Shown piece by piece: positions 25,762 to 35,427 of a DNA stretch of 43,359 nucleotides. The position numbers were made by a program, and so were the translations under genes. The first letter of the stretch is position 1. Each line of letters opens with the position of its first letter. This stretch comes from Bryobacterales bacterium (GTDB lineage Bacteria > Acidobacteriota > Terriglobia > Bryobacterales > Bryobacteraceae), in NCBI GenBank assembly GCA_003164035.1, contig PLRS01000033.1, forward strand, positions 1-43,359. The letters run 5' to 3'. The notes below the pieces were generated by a model. The model searched no databases. It saw only the letters and a program-made list of their open reading frames with translations, and had not been told where the DNA came from.

Positions 25762-26424
25762 GCAAATGCCGGGCACTTCACCGCGGATGCGATCGGAGGG
25801 GCCCTTTTTGGCGCTACGCGGCAGGCCGTACTACGCCTTCTGTTCGGCCACTCCGATCGGCGATTCTACCAACGGCAAGTCATCCGCCTGGTTGGCCTTG
25901 GCTCGGGGGCGGCGCAGAGAGAGCTCGAACAGCTTGTCGCTGCCGGTATTCTCACGCGCGCGGTCGAAGGCCGGCAGACGTATTTTCAAGCAAACCGCGA
26001 GTGCCCTGTGTTCGACGAGCTAAGCGGGCTGATCCGCAAAACCTTCGGTGCGCCTAAGGTCCTGCAGGAAGCCTTGGCCGCACTCGGGGGCGCGGTCCAA
26101 TTGGCCTTCATTTATGGCTCTGTTGCTGCCGGAACCGAAACAGCGGCGAGCGACGTTGACATAATGGTTGTGGGCCCAAGAACCTCGTTGGAAGAAGTGG
26201 CTTCCGCTCTCGCTCAAGCCGAGCGCGAGCTCGGGCGGGAGGTCAACCCTTCGGTTTATCGGACCGGCGAGTTCCGCCGTAAGCTTGTTGAAGGCCATCA
26301 CTTCCTTTCCAGTGTGGTGGCTGGCCCGAAAATCTTCCTGATCGGTGACGCGCATGAGCTTGCCAGATTGGCTCAAATTCGGATGGCTCAAGGAGCACAA
26401 GACGAGCCCACAGGAGATCGCTGA
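25735..26424 (+). CDS. Winged-helix plus MNT-type nucleotidyltransferase (antitoxin-like)
   Basis: A 229-aa two-domain protein. Residues ~25-95 form a winged helix (RQAVLRLLFGHSDRRFYQRQV...ELEQLVAAGIL). Residues ~110-215 form a minimal nucleotidyltransferase with GSVAAGTETAASDVDIMV, i.e. GS-x10-D-x-D. MNT proteins paired with HEPN proteins act as antitoxins, in known cases by adding AMP to the toxin; the winged helix suggests it also autoregulates. The HEPN gene overlaps its 3' end. Two in-frame ATGs (25735 and 25756) both lie inside operator palindromes, so the true start is uncertain. It lies 29 bases after hoxH but is probably independent. Confidence 0.85.
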   Translation: MGIIVLKMGANAGHFTADAIGGALFGATRQAVLRLLFGHSDRRFYQRQVIRLVGLGSGAAQRELEQLVAAGILTRAVEGRQTYFQANRECPVFDELSGLIRKTFGAPKVLQEALAALGGAVQLAFIYGSVAAGTETAASDVDIMVVGPRTSLEEVASALAQAERELGREVNPSVYRTGEFRRKLVEGHHFLSSVVAGPKIFLIGDAHELARLAQIRMAQGAQDEPTGDR

Positions 26425-26809
26425 CCTGCTCGCCGTCGCGGATAGGGATTTGAAAGCCTGCCAGACACCGGCACTGGTTGCCGATTGGAAGTTCGCCATC
26501 GCGTATAACGCGGCCCTCCAGCTCGCAGCCGCGGCGTTGGCCGCCTCCGGGTATGAAGCCGAGCGGGGGAACCATCACTATCGCGTCATTCAGTCTTTGG
26601 AATTCACGCTCGGCCTCGAAGCAGCCGCCATCCGGAAGTTCGACGTCTTTCGCAAGAAGCGGAACCTCACGGACTACGAGCGGGCGGACACGATTTCCGA
26701 TACGGAAGCTCGCGAAATGCGCGATCTTGCCAAGATGCTTCGCCACCGCGTTGAGGCATGGCTCAGGGCAAACCATCCGCGGTTGCTGCCGCCGGCTTCA
26801 GATCGATAG
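26354..26809 (+). CDS. HEPN-domain protein, partner of the MNT nucleotidyltransferase
   Basis: A 151-aa helical protein of the HEPN family, with VADWKFAIAYNAALQLAAAALAASGYEAE and FRKKRNLTDYERAD. In toxic HEPN RNases the second segment carries Arg-x4-6-His. Here it reads RNLTDYE, without the His, so catalytic toxicity is doubtful. I use the ATG at 26354; a GTG at 26345 adds three residues. The gene overlaps the nucleotidyltransferase by about 70 bases and converges on the hydrogenase-protease gene, overlapping it by 12 bases. Confidence 0.82.
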   Translation: MSLPDWLKFGWLKEHKTSPQEIADLLAVADRDLKACQTPALVADWKFAIAYNAALQLAAAALAASGYEAERGNHHYRVIQSLEFTLGLEAAAIRKFDVFRKKRNLTDYERADTISDTEAREMRDLAKMLRHRVEAWLRANHPRLLPPASDR

Positions 26810-27217
26810 CTTCACCACCAGCTCCGCGAGCGCGCGTTCCACCGCCGGCGTGAGCTGCTCGCCGTAGGCGAACGATTCGCCGCAAATCGAATAGAGCACG
26901 CCGGAAGGGCTGGCCCCGTAGAGCGCAGCCGCACCCGCCAGCAGCGCTTCCGGAGTCATCCGGTGGGTGAAGGCCGCGCCTGCTGCTGGTGCCGTCAGTT
27001 TGCGCCGCCGGATCTCTCCAGGCCGTCCCTCCGCGGCGGCGTCGATGAAAATCACCTGCTGCGCACGCGAGACCGGCTCGGTGAGTTCCGGTGTCAACTG
27101 CGGTACAGCCAGAACCTCGATGTCTGGGTTCACGTTTCGCTCGCGTAGCAGTTCGGCGGCGCGGAAGCCCACGCCATCGTCGCTGCGCAGCCGATTGCCG
27201 TAGCCGATGATGAGCAT
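26798..27217 (-). CDS. Hydrogenase maturation protease (HybD/HycI/HoxW family)
   Basis: A 139-aa endopeptidase predicted to remove the C-terminal tail of HoxH after nickel insertion. It begins MLIIGYGNRLRSDDGVG, the family signature. The likely nickel-sensing ligands are Asp14, Asp59 (FIDAAAEG) and His85 (THRMTPEALL). It is encoded opposite to hoxEFUYH and separated from hoxH by the MNT/HEPN pair, so it is not in the hox operon. The start ATG lies directly beside a nested inverted repeat. The family is clear; specificity for this HoxH is inferred from proximity. Confidence 0.92.
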   Translation of the reverse strand: MLIIGYGNRLRSDDGVGFRAAELLRERNVNPDIEVLAVPQLTPELTEPVSRAQQVIFIDAAAEGRPGEIRRRKLTAPAAGAAFTHRMTPEALLAGAAALYGASPSGVLYSICGESFAYGEQLTPAVERALAELVVKLSI

Positions 27218-27218
27218 A

Positions 27219-27288
27219 GTGGGACAGGCCTCCTGGCCTGTCTCCCGTACGCTTGCAGGACATCGACAGGCCAGGAGGCCTGTCCCAC
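27219..27288. repeat. Nested inverted repeat (GGGACAGGCC element), copy 2
   Basis: Arms 27219-27242 and 27264-27288 repeat the arms of 13917-13994, again each a hairpin of GACAGGCC/GGCCTGTC. It fills the gap between the protease start and the thiC stop, ending three bases from thiC. Confidence 0.85.
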
Positions 27289-27291
27289 ACG

Positions 27292-28803
<1,512 letters not shown>

Positions 28804-28888
28804 TTATGCAATTGAGATTAGCACTGTTCGACAGGCCCGGCGGCCGGCGCGAATTCCCGACCGTCTCGAGCAGCGCGTATTTCCGGGC

Positions 28889-28955
28889 GGCCGCTCCCTT
28901 GCGGTCGCGGCCCGGAAACAAGCGAAACCGAGCCGCGACCGCTAAGGGAGCGGTC
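28889..28955. repeat. Nested inverted repeat (GCTCCCTT-GCGGTCGCGG element)
   Basis: Arms 28889-28915 and 28928-28955 are imperfect inverted copies. The right arm is itself a hairpin (GACCGCT/AGCGGTC). A single related arm occurs at 39261-39283. No gene is seen in the surrounding 28794-29034 gap. Confidence 0.75.
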
Positions 28956-29034
28956 TTCTCAATACGTGGCCGTAATTCCGAAATCGGGTACTAAACCGTA
29001 AACGCGATCCCCGGCGGATTTGCGTGGCTATCGG

Positions 29035-30039
29035 TTAGAACGATGATTTCGTTGTGACCTGAATCATCGGGTGATTGCCGGTGTAACATCCGGGGCTGGC
29101 GTCAAGTGCCAATGTGTTTTTTGCGGCCGTGCCCGTACCGCACAGGGCTTTGTCCGCCGATGGGAATTCGGTAAAGATGCCGTTCACATTCAGAACGGAA
29201 CCGACGCTTGGAGCTAATACCGCTCCGGGGTACGCGGCTGAGCCGGCCCCGCCGGAAATGTTCAGCGAGTCGTAAAAGCACCCCTCGGTTGTTGCATGGC
29301 AGGGCGTGCTATCGCCGTACGGAGCCGCTCCGTAGTCGCTGGTATTGTAACTGAAGGTTACGATGATCTCACTCGTCGGGAGCTTGACGTTTTTCGACGC
29401 TAGATCGAAAGTGATGGCGAAATCGATGCCGTCCTGGCAAGTCTGGGTCTGGGCGTTATACCATTCGTAGTAACCGCCAGACACCGAGGCAGTAGCCGGG
29501 CAATCGACAAAATTGGAAGAAGGCCGATACGGCATATTGAAGCTCTGCGTGACCGTCGCAAGCAACGTTCCTGGCGCTGGCGAGGGGCTAACTCCCTCCA
29601 ACGATGTTCCCGAGCTGTTGACCGAATAGACGTTTACCGTAACTGGCATAGAGTATGTTGCGCCAGGGGTGGTGACGCAAGCAGTTGGTCCGGAACCGTA
29701 TTGAAAGCTCCCGCTCTGACATGCCCAGGATGACAAGACTACCGTCACTGTGTTGAGCGTGCCGCCCGTTCTCCCGGCAAGGGTGAAACCGTCGCCGAGT
29801 GCGGTAAAACCGTAGGCCTCGGCCCCTTGGCTGAAGACGTTAAGTGGAATTGTGGTCGGGTTTAGGCCGAAGATGTTAAGTGGAAAGCTAAGTGGAAATG
29901 CGCTCGGGATGTTGTTGTAGACGATTGTGTCTTGAGCCTTGGACGTAGCCGCGGTACCGACGATGAGGAGTACCAGGGCCAAGACGATGCAGAAACGACG
30001 CAACGTTCTCTGCGATAGTTCGATTGTGGGTTTTTTCAC
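29035..30039 (-). CDS. Secreted protein of unknown function
   Basis: A 334-aa protein that I do not recognise. I start it at a GTG (30039) with an AGAGGTGA ribosome site, giving VKKPTIELSQRTLRRFC followed by a hydrophobic signal segment and cleavage near ATSKAQ. The mature part is rich in Ser, Thr, Gly and Pro, with cysteines likely paired (e.g. DCPATA, TPCHATTEGCFYDS), and reads as an extracellular beta-rich protein. No C-terminal sorting motif (PEP-CTERM, LPXTG) is visible. It has a long, structured leader and stands alone. Confidence 0.75.
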   Translation of the reverse strand: MKKPTIELSQRTLRRFCIVLALVLLIVGTAATSKAQDTIVYNNIPSAFPLSFPLNIFGLNPTTIPLNVFSQGAEAYGFTALGDGFTLAGRTGGTLNTVTVVLSSWACQSGSFQYGSGPTACVTTPGATYSMPVTVNVYSVNSSGTSLEGVSPSPAPGTLLATVTQSFNMPYRPSSNFVDCPATASVSGGYYEWYNAQTQTCQDGIDFAITFDLASKNVKLPTSEIIVTFSYNTSDYGAAPYGDSTPCHATTEGCFYDSLNISGGAGSAAYPGAVLAPSVGSVLNVNGIFTEFPSADKALCGTGTAAKNTLALDASPGCYTGNHPMIQVTTKSSF

Positions 30040-30375
30040 GGTGTCACCTCTTTGTTGACTCCTTCTCGCTTTCGCTGAAGTCAACCGGAATTGCCATTTT
30101 GGACCCCGACACGGCTAGGTGTAACACTGACCGCCTCGATTACGAGCATGCGCCGGTTAGGCAGGTGATCCGATCACGATCCTTAAACGGCGCTCGATGG
30201 GCCTAAGCCGGGGTTAGCGTGCTGGTAACCCCGCCAGGAGGCAGTATACACCAGCCCTGTCTGTTTTGGAGCTATTATAAGTTAGTTTTTCCCCGGTGAG
30301 TTGGAAACCCGGCGTGGACGATAAGATCGGTACGACGTAGCAGTATCAGTATTGGCCAGCACTCATTGGCGCCGA
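30040..30375 (-). other. Leader and promoter region of the secreted-protein gene
   Basis: No gene seen. On the minus strand a TATAAT lies at 30274-30279 with no clear -35, implying a leader of roughly 230 bases. Two hairpins occur: GGGGTTA/TAACCCC (30210-30232), and GTTGACT/AGTCAAC (30054-30085) just before the ribosome site, the latter capped by an inner GC-GAAA-GC tetraloop. It does not match a riboswitch class I can recognise. Confidence 0.45.
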
Positions 30376-32409
30376 TCAGCGATCGGCCGGCTTGGCGGGT
30401 GCGATCGAATCGGGCAATTGGGATGGGCGGGCGACCTGGCCGTTCAGACCCTCCTCGAGAGTCACTCCGTTGTTCTCCAGAGTTTGTCCAAGGACCTGAT
30501 CGAGTGAGACGCGGGCGTGGGCGTAATCGGCGAGAGCGGTAACTTCGGTGATTTCGGCCGCGGCCAGGGCACGCTGGTCGACGATGAGATGGCTGAAGGT
30601 GGAAGTGCCGTAAGTGAACTTTTCGCGTTCGTAGGCGAGGAGCTGCTCCTGCAGCTTGCGCGTGTTGACGGCGGTGTTGTAGCGCGCCCGCGCCTGGCGC
30701 AGCGCGATCATCTGGTTGGAGACGCCGACGGCGATGGCGTTGTCGTCTTTCTGGCCGGAGAGCTCGGATTGCCGCAACTGCAGTTGCTCGAAGGCGTAAT
30801 CGCCCTGGGCCACGCGGTTATGAAAGGGCAGACTCGAAAGCGATATGCCGGCGGCTTCGGTGGGATAATCGCGGCGGGCGATCTGTCCCAGCGCGGTTCC
30901 ATATCCGCCGGCAAAGGACGCGGGTGCGCCGCCGGCCGCTTCCTGGACGGTGCCGGCAACACCGCGGTTCATGAAGTAGCCGAAGGCGAGCATGGTGGGC
31001 AGCAGACCGTTGATGGTGCCGATGGTATTGATGGCCGCGTTTTCGTCGTTGATTTTGGATAGCGCCACATCGGGCCGGTCGCGCATGGCGCCGGAGACGA
31101 GTGTCGCGAGACCGGGCAGATCGTCGGAATCGGGAACCACGATGTGGTCCAAAGGAACGATGGAAGCGGAGTCGATCGCGGGCTCCTGGCGCCGCAGCAG
31201 CAATTGCTTGAGGGCGCTTTCGCGCTGCTGGAGGGCGATGCGGGCCAGGGTCAGGTCCTGGCGGCGGTTGGCGGCTTCGGCGGCGGCGCGGGGCTCTTCC
31301 ACTCTGGGCAGCGCTCCGGCGGCGATTTCCTTTTGCGTGTCCTCGAAGAACTTTTGGGTGGCGTCGGCGGCGCGCTGGCGGGCGGCGAGTTCGGCGTCGG
31401 CGGTGACCACGTCCCAGTAGGCGGTGAGCACGCTTGCCACCAGGTTCAGGAACTCGGCGCGAAACGCCTGGTGGGCCGCGGACCTGCCGTTCTCGGCGAT
31501 GCGGATGTTATGCAGGTTGAAGGCGCGGCCGCCGCCCTGGAACAGCGGCTGATAGAACAGGAGCCGCATATAGGGCGCCGCCACCGGATTGACCAGGTCG
31601 CCGGGGGAGTTTTCCTTCTGATAATACTCGTAATCGTTGAACCGAACCGCGCCGCCGGTGTCGAATGCCTGCTGCAATTGGGTGCTGTAGATGCGTTCGG
31701 TGTCGACCAGCGCCGAGGTCTGGCTCAAGGCCTGATTGACCTCCGGTGTCGTGTAATGGGCGAAGGTGGTGGTGTTGGTAAAGGAAGGATCGAAGTTCAC
31801 CACCGTGCCACCGATCTGCTGGATGCTGGCGCCACCGGAACCGGAGCCGCCCACCGATCCGGAGCCGCCGTTGCCGGTGCTTACGCCGCCCGACGTGGTG
31901 GAACCAAGCACGCCCACGCCGGGGTCCACCGGATTTACCGAGGCCGCGCCGCCGGAGACGCCGCGCGGCGTTCCACCGGCGGCCATGCGCTGCACGGCCC
32001 AATCGGCGATGGGAATGTTGTAGCGCGCGGCTTCCAGATTGGGGTTGTTCTCGATAGCCAGGGCGATGGCGTCCTGAACCGTCAGATAGAGAGAGCCGGC
32101 ATGGAGCAGGCGATAAATCCGGCTGGAATTGGTGAGGCCGGCGGGTGGGACGGAGGTTCCCAGGTAGGAACGATAGCCAATCGGCGCCCGCGGCTTTTCG
32201 ACCAGCGGCATTTGCTGCGCGGCGAGAGACGCGGCACAGAGGCAAGCTATGAATGTGGAGCGGGCACTCCTGCCTGCCACGCCCCGACTCGTCGGGGTGC
32301 TTGCTCTTTGGAGACTGACTATGCCGCTTCCGGCAAAACCCGTGTCGAGAAGAGTCTCGACATGGCAGGCACGAGTGCCCGCTCCACAATTTGAGCGATT
32401 CGGCGACAT
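30376..32409 (-). CDS. TolC-family outer-membrane efflux protein (second of tandem pair)
   Basis: A 677-aa TolC-like protein, well above the usual 450-500 aa because of a long Gly/Ser-rich insert (about residues 155-205). The helical-hairpin regions with A/Q-rich repeats (VTADAELAARQRAADATQKF; QEQLLAYEREKF) are typical. The ATG at 32409 has a strong site (GGAGAGAGGAG) inside the end of the upstream gene, four bases away. Between this ATG and the hydrophobic signal-like segment (FIACLCAASLAAQQ) lies a 133-base inverted-repeat insertion, read in frame. A GTG at 32280 inside the repeat would give a normal signal peptide. Either the signal is buried or the start has moved. Confidence 0.85.
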   Translation of the reverse strand: MSPNRSNCGAGTRACHVETLLDTGFAGSGIVSLQRASTPTSRGVAGRSARSTFIACLCAASLAAQQMPLVEKPRAPIGYRSYLGTSVPPAGLTNSSRIYRLLHAGSLYLTVQDAIALAIENNPNLEAARYNIPIADWAVQRMAAGGTPRGVSGGAASVNPVDPGVGVLGSTTSGGVSTGNGGSGSVGGSGSGGASIQQIGGTVVNFDPSFTNTTTFAHYTTPEVNQALSQTSALVDTERIYSTQLQQAFDTGGAVRFNDYEYYQKENSPGDLVNPVAAPYMRLLFYQPLFQGGGRAFNLHNIRIAENGRSAAHQAFRAEFLNLVASVLTAYWDVVTADAELAARQRAADATQKFFEDTQKEIAAGALPRVEEPRAAAEAANRRQDLTLARIALQQRESALKQLLLRRQEPAIDSASIVPLDHIVVPDSDDLPGLATLVSGAMRDRPDVALSKINDENAAINTIGTINGLLPTMLAFGYFMNRGVAGTVQEAAGGAPASFAGGYGTALGQIARRDYPTEAAGISLSSLPFHNRVAQGDYAFEQLQLRQSELSGQKDDNAIAVGVSNQMIALRQARARYNTAVNTRKLQEQLLAYEREKFTYGTSTFSHLIVDQRALAAAEITEVTALADYAHARVSLDQVLGQTLENNGVTLEEGLNGQVARPSQLPDSIAPAKPADR
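32255..32387. repeat. Inverted-repeat element inserted in the TolC-like gene start
   Basis: Arms 32255-32279 and 32363-32387 match at 24 of 25 positions when inverted, starting GTGGAGCGGGCACTC. Three-base AAT flanks (32252-32254 and 32388-32390) could be a target duplication. Inner sequence carries further small palindromes. It encodes no protein of its own. Confidence 0.85.
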
Positions 32410-32413
32410 CGGC

Positions 32414-34357
32414 TTATCTCCTCTCTCCGGGAAGGTCGCTGGGCAGCGCGGACTGGCGCTCCACGTGGCCGGAATACGCTTCGTCCAGTTTGATGTGATT
32501 CACGTCGAGGGTGCGGCCGAGGGCGACGTCGAGATCGATTCTGGCGTGGGAGTACGCGGCCAGCGCCTGGATTTCGGCGCTCTGGTCGTTGGCGACGTCC
32601 TGCTGCGCCATGATGACGGTGGTGACGTCGGCGCCGGTGGCTCCGTATTGAAACCGCTTTTGCTCGGCGTCCAGGCTCTGCTCGGCGAGCTTGCGCGTAT
32701 CCACGGCGGTATCGTAGCGAAGCCGGGCCTGTTGCAGCCCGACCACGGCATTCTTCACTTCCACGCGGATCTGGTTGACGGTTCGCTGCAACTGCAGTTC
32801 CTGCTGGCGGAGCTTCAATTGATCCATGGCGTAATCGGCCTGGGCCGCGCGGTTTCGCAGCGGGATATTGACCGAGAAGCCGGCCGAGTAATTGGGGAAA
32901 TTGCGGCGGAACTCCTGCTCCAAGGCGGTACCGAGGCCGCCGACGAAGATCGACCCCGCCGGACCGCAGCAATTGTTGTACTGGGGATTGTAGGGGCCGG
33001 CGAGGCCCTGGTTGTTGATGTCGGCGAAGACGCTGAGGCTGGGCAGGAGGCTGTTCCTGGTACCTTGCAGATTGATCTTGCTGCTCTCCAGGCTGATGCG
33101 GCTTTGCTCCAGCTCCGGGCGGTTCTCGAGCGCCGTCTGGATCAAATCCTGCACCGGCTGAATGGCTTCGGCCGTGGGGATCTGGATATGGTCGAGCGGC
33201 ACCAGGTGAACGGCGTCGAAGCCCGCGTTTTCCACACCGGTGCGGCTGAGCGCGTTCTTGAGCACGGTTTCCTGCTGCGCCAGGTTGGTCTGGGAAATCA
33301 GCAGAGCTTCCTGGCTGGCGGAAACCTGGGCGGCGGCGCGGGTGATTTCCACCGCCGGCAGCGCGCCGGCTTCCACCTTTTCCTTGTTGTCCGCCAGCAG
33401 TTTTTGCGCGGTGACCAGGGCTTGCTGCTTGATGCGCACGTCGTCGTGGAAACTAACCAGGTCCCAATAGAGATTCAGCACCGCGGTGACGGTCGTGATC
33501 AACTGGAGCTTCAGGTTCAGGTTGGTGACCTTGATGTTATTCCTGGCCACCCTGATATTGCGATTGTTGACGGCGCGGCTGAGGCCCTGCAGCAGAGACT
33601 GGGTCACGTTGAAATCGATATCGCCGGTGATGTTGGGATTCAAAGTATTGTTGGGGCTGTTGACATCGCTGCGCTGAGTCCAATAAGAAGCGCCGATCGC
33701 GGTTCCGGTGATGAACTGCTGGCTGTAATACACCTGGTAAAAGCGGTAGACGTTCACTAAGGCCGTGGTGGAGTAATAAGTCAGGTTGGTTTCGGGAATG
33801 GTGCTGTGGCCGAATTGCATGTAGACGCCGATGTTGGGGTCGAGGTTGGGCGGATTGGGCCCATAACCGGTGAGGAAAGCGGCGGCGCTGAGGCCGGTTC
33901 CCGAAGCCAGGCCGGAGGTATTGCCGCTGACGCCGATGGGGCTGACGCTGACCGGGCCGGCGGCGATCGGGGTGACGACGTCCTGGCGCAACAGGCCCCC
34001 GCCTTCGGCGCGCCGCAAGGCTTCCCGCGCCATAAAGGGTCCGTAACGCTGGACGGCGATGTCGAGGTTATTTTCGAGGGTGAGCGCGATGACGTCCTGG
34101 GCGGCGAGATAGAGGCTGCCGCCGTGGATGAGGGAATTCAGGCGATAGGAATTGGTGAGGCGCGCGGGCGAAACCTGGCGCCTTTCAAAATGGAAGGGCC
34201 GGATCAACGGGCCGATCAGGGGCGGAGGCGCGGGTGTACGGATTTCGATTTCCGAGGGCGCCGCCGGTTGGGCCAAGCCGCTCGCCAGCGCCGCCAGCAA
34301 TGCCCCCACCAGACAACCGAGGCTTCTCAAACGAGTGTATTTCAACGATGCCGCCAT
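32414..34357 (-). CDS. TolC-family outer-membrane efflux protein (first of tandem pair)
   Basis: A 647-aa TolC-like protein. I start at the ATG at 34357, which gives a signal peptide (MAASLKYTRLRSLG then GALLAALASGLAQ); the frame is open for 25 more residues. The N-terminal block LTNSYRLNSLIHGGSLYLAAQDVIALTLENNLDIAVQRYG parallels that of the downstream paralogue, so the two arose by duplication. Coiled-coil hairpins with AQ-rich repeats follow (KLLADNKEKVEAGALPAVEITRAAAQVSASQEALL, abbreviated). No HlyD-type adaptor or pump gene is next to the pair, so the partner is encoded elsewhere. Confidence 0.88.
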   Translation of the reverse strand: MAASLKYTRLRSLGCLVGALLAALASGLAQPAAPSEIEIRTPAPPPLIGPLIRPFHFERRQVSPARLTNSYRLNSLIHGGSLYLAAQDVIALTLENNLDIAVQRYGPFMAREALRRAEGGGLLRQDVVTPIAAGPVSVSPIGVSGNTSGLASGTGLSAAAFLTGYGPNPPNLDPNIGVYMQFGHSTIPETNLTYYSTTALVNVYRFYQVYYSQQFITGTAIGASYWTQRSDVNSPNNTLNPNITGDIDFNVTQSLLQGLSRAVNNRNIRVARNNIKVTNLNLKLQLITTVTAVLNLYWDLVSFHDDVRIKQQALVTAQKLLADNKEKVEAGALPAVEITRAAAQVSASQEALLISQTNLAQQETVLKNALSRTGVENAGFDAVHLVPLDHIQIPTAEAIQPVQDLIQTALENRPELEQSRISLESSKINLQGTRNSLLPSLSVFADINNQGLAGPYNPQYNNCCGPAGSIFVGGLGTALEQEFRRNFPNYSAGFSVNIPLRNRAAQADYAMDQLKLRQQELQLQRTVNQIRVEVKNAVVGLQQARLRYDTAVDTRKLAEQSLDAEQKRFQYGATGADVTTVIMAQQDVANDQSAEIQALAAYSHARIDLDVALGRTLDVNHIKLDEAYSGHVERQSALPSDLPGERR

Positions 34358-34596
34358 AATAGAGGAATACGCTGCCAAGAGAACTTGAAGGGCAACTCCA
34401 CTTCCACTGGCAAGTCGAAGAAAACGCGGCACAAAAAGGCGCGCCAGGGGACAGGCCGGAAAATGGTGTCCGAATTCGAGATGGAAGTGTTCGGTTTCAT
34501 GACAGGGCGGACGGCCGGGAAAACTGCATCCCGCGCCAGGCGGACTGCGTAATAGGCCAATAGAGCGGGCGAGACGCCCGATCCGGAGAGAAACCG

Positions 34597-35427
34597 ATGG
34601 CGACTTGGATCGTCCTGACGCTGCTGGCCGCGGGCGTGGTGAAGACGCCCGACCTGACCCGCATCCTGCACGAGGTGGCCGAGAACCAGGCCAAGAGCCA
34701 GGACCTGCGCCGCAATTTCGTCTACACGCAGAAGCAGTTGCTCCGCCTGATTCGGCCTAACGGGAAACTGGCCCGCGAGGAGCGCCGGGAATACACGATT
34801 GTGCCCAAGGATCGCCATAGCGAACGGGTACCGGCACATTTCGAAGGACGGTACGCGGCCGGCAACGGATTCGTGGCCTACGGCAAGCCGGGCTACGCAT
34901 ATAAGAAAGTGGACATCGACGGCGGCCTGATCAACAGCTTTTCCGAGGATCTGATGGACGACGGCAACTCGAAGGACGGCATCGGGCCGGACCAGTTCCC
35001 GCTGACCTACCATCAGCAGTTGAAATACGATTTTCGTCTGGCGGCGGTGGAAACCTATCGCGGGCGCACGGTATATCGGGTAGCGTTCGCGCCCAAGAAA
35101 GGCGTCGGATGGGAAGACGGCGACTGGAAGGGAGAAGCGCTGATCGATGCCGAAGAGTTTCAGCCCGTGCTGGTGACCACAACGCTAGCCTGGAAGATGC
35201 CGATGGCGGTGCAGATCCTGCTGGGCACCAATATTCGCGGCCTGGGATTTTCGGTCTCGTACCAGAAGTTCGCCGATAAGGTCTGGTTCCCGGTAAGCTA
35301 CGGCGGAGAATTCGAAGTGCGCGGCCTGTTTCTGTATCGCCGTACGATTACCATTGCGCTGACCAACAGCGACTTCCGGCACACGGACGTGAACAGCGAC
35401 GTGGCCTACGACAAGGACGACCGGTGA
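34597..35427 (+). CDS. Exported protein of unknown function (possibly LolA-like fold)
   Basis: A 276-aa protein with a short hydrophobic N-terminus (MATWIVLTLLAAGVV) that may be a signal peptide or anchor. The body alternates polar and aromatic strands (FVYTQKQLLRLI, YRVAFAPKKG, EALIDAEEFQPVLV), reminiscent of outer-membrane lipoprotein-sorting-type proteins, but I have no firm family. It overlaps the sigma-factor gene by 4 bases (GTGA) and has a GGAG site 10 bases before the ATG. It is the first gene of a four-gene unit. Confidence 0.78.
   Translation: MATWIVLTLLAAGVVKTPDLTRILHEVAENQAKSQDLRRNFVYTQKQLLRLIRPNGKLAREERREYTIVPKDRHSERVPAHFEGRYAAGNGFVAYGKPGYAYKKVDIDGGLINSFSEDLMDDGNSKDGIGPDQFPLTYHQQLKYDFRLAAVETYRGRTVYRVAFAPKKGVGWEDGDWKGEALIDAEEFQPVLVTTTLAWKMPMAVQILLGTNIRGLGFSVSYQKFADKVWFPVSYGGEFEVRGLFLYRRTITIALTNSDFRHTDVNSDVAYDKDDR

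Noticed and set aside
30054-30279. c-di-GMP (GEMM) riboswitch in the leader of the secreted-protein gene
   Set aside because: A tetraloop hairpin is present but the conserved GEMM sequence blocks are not.
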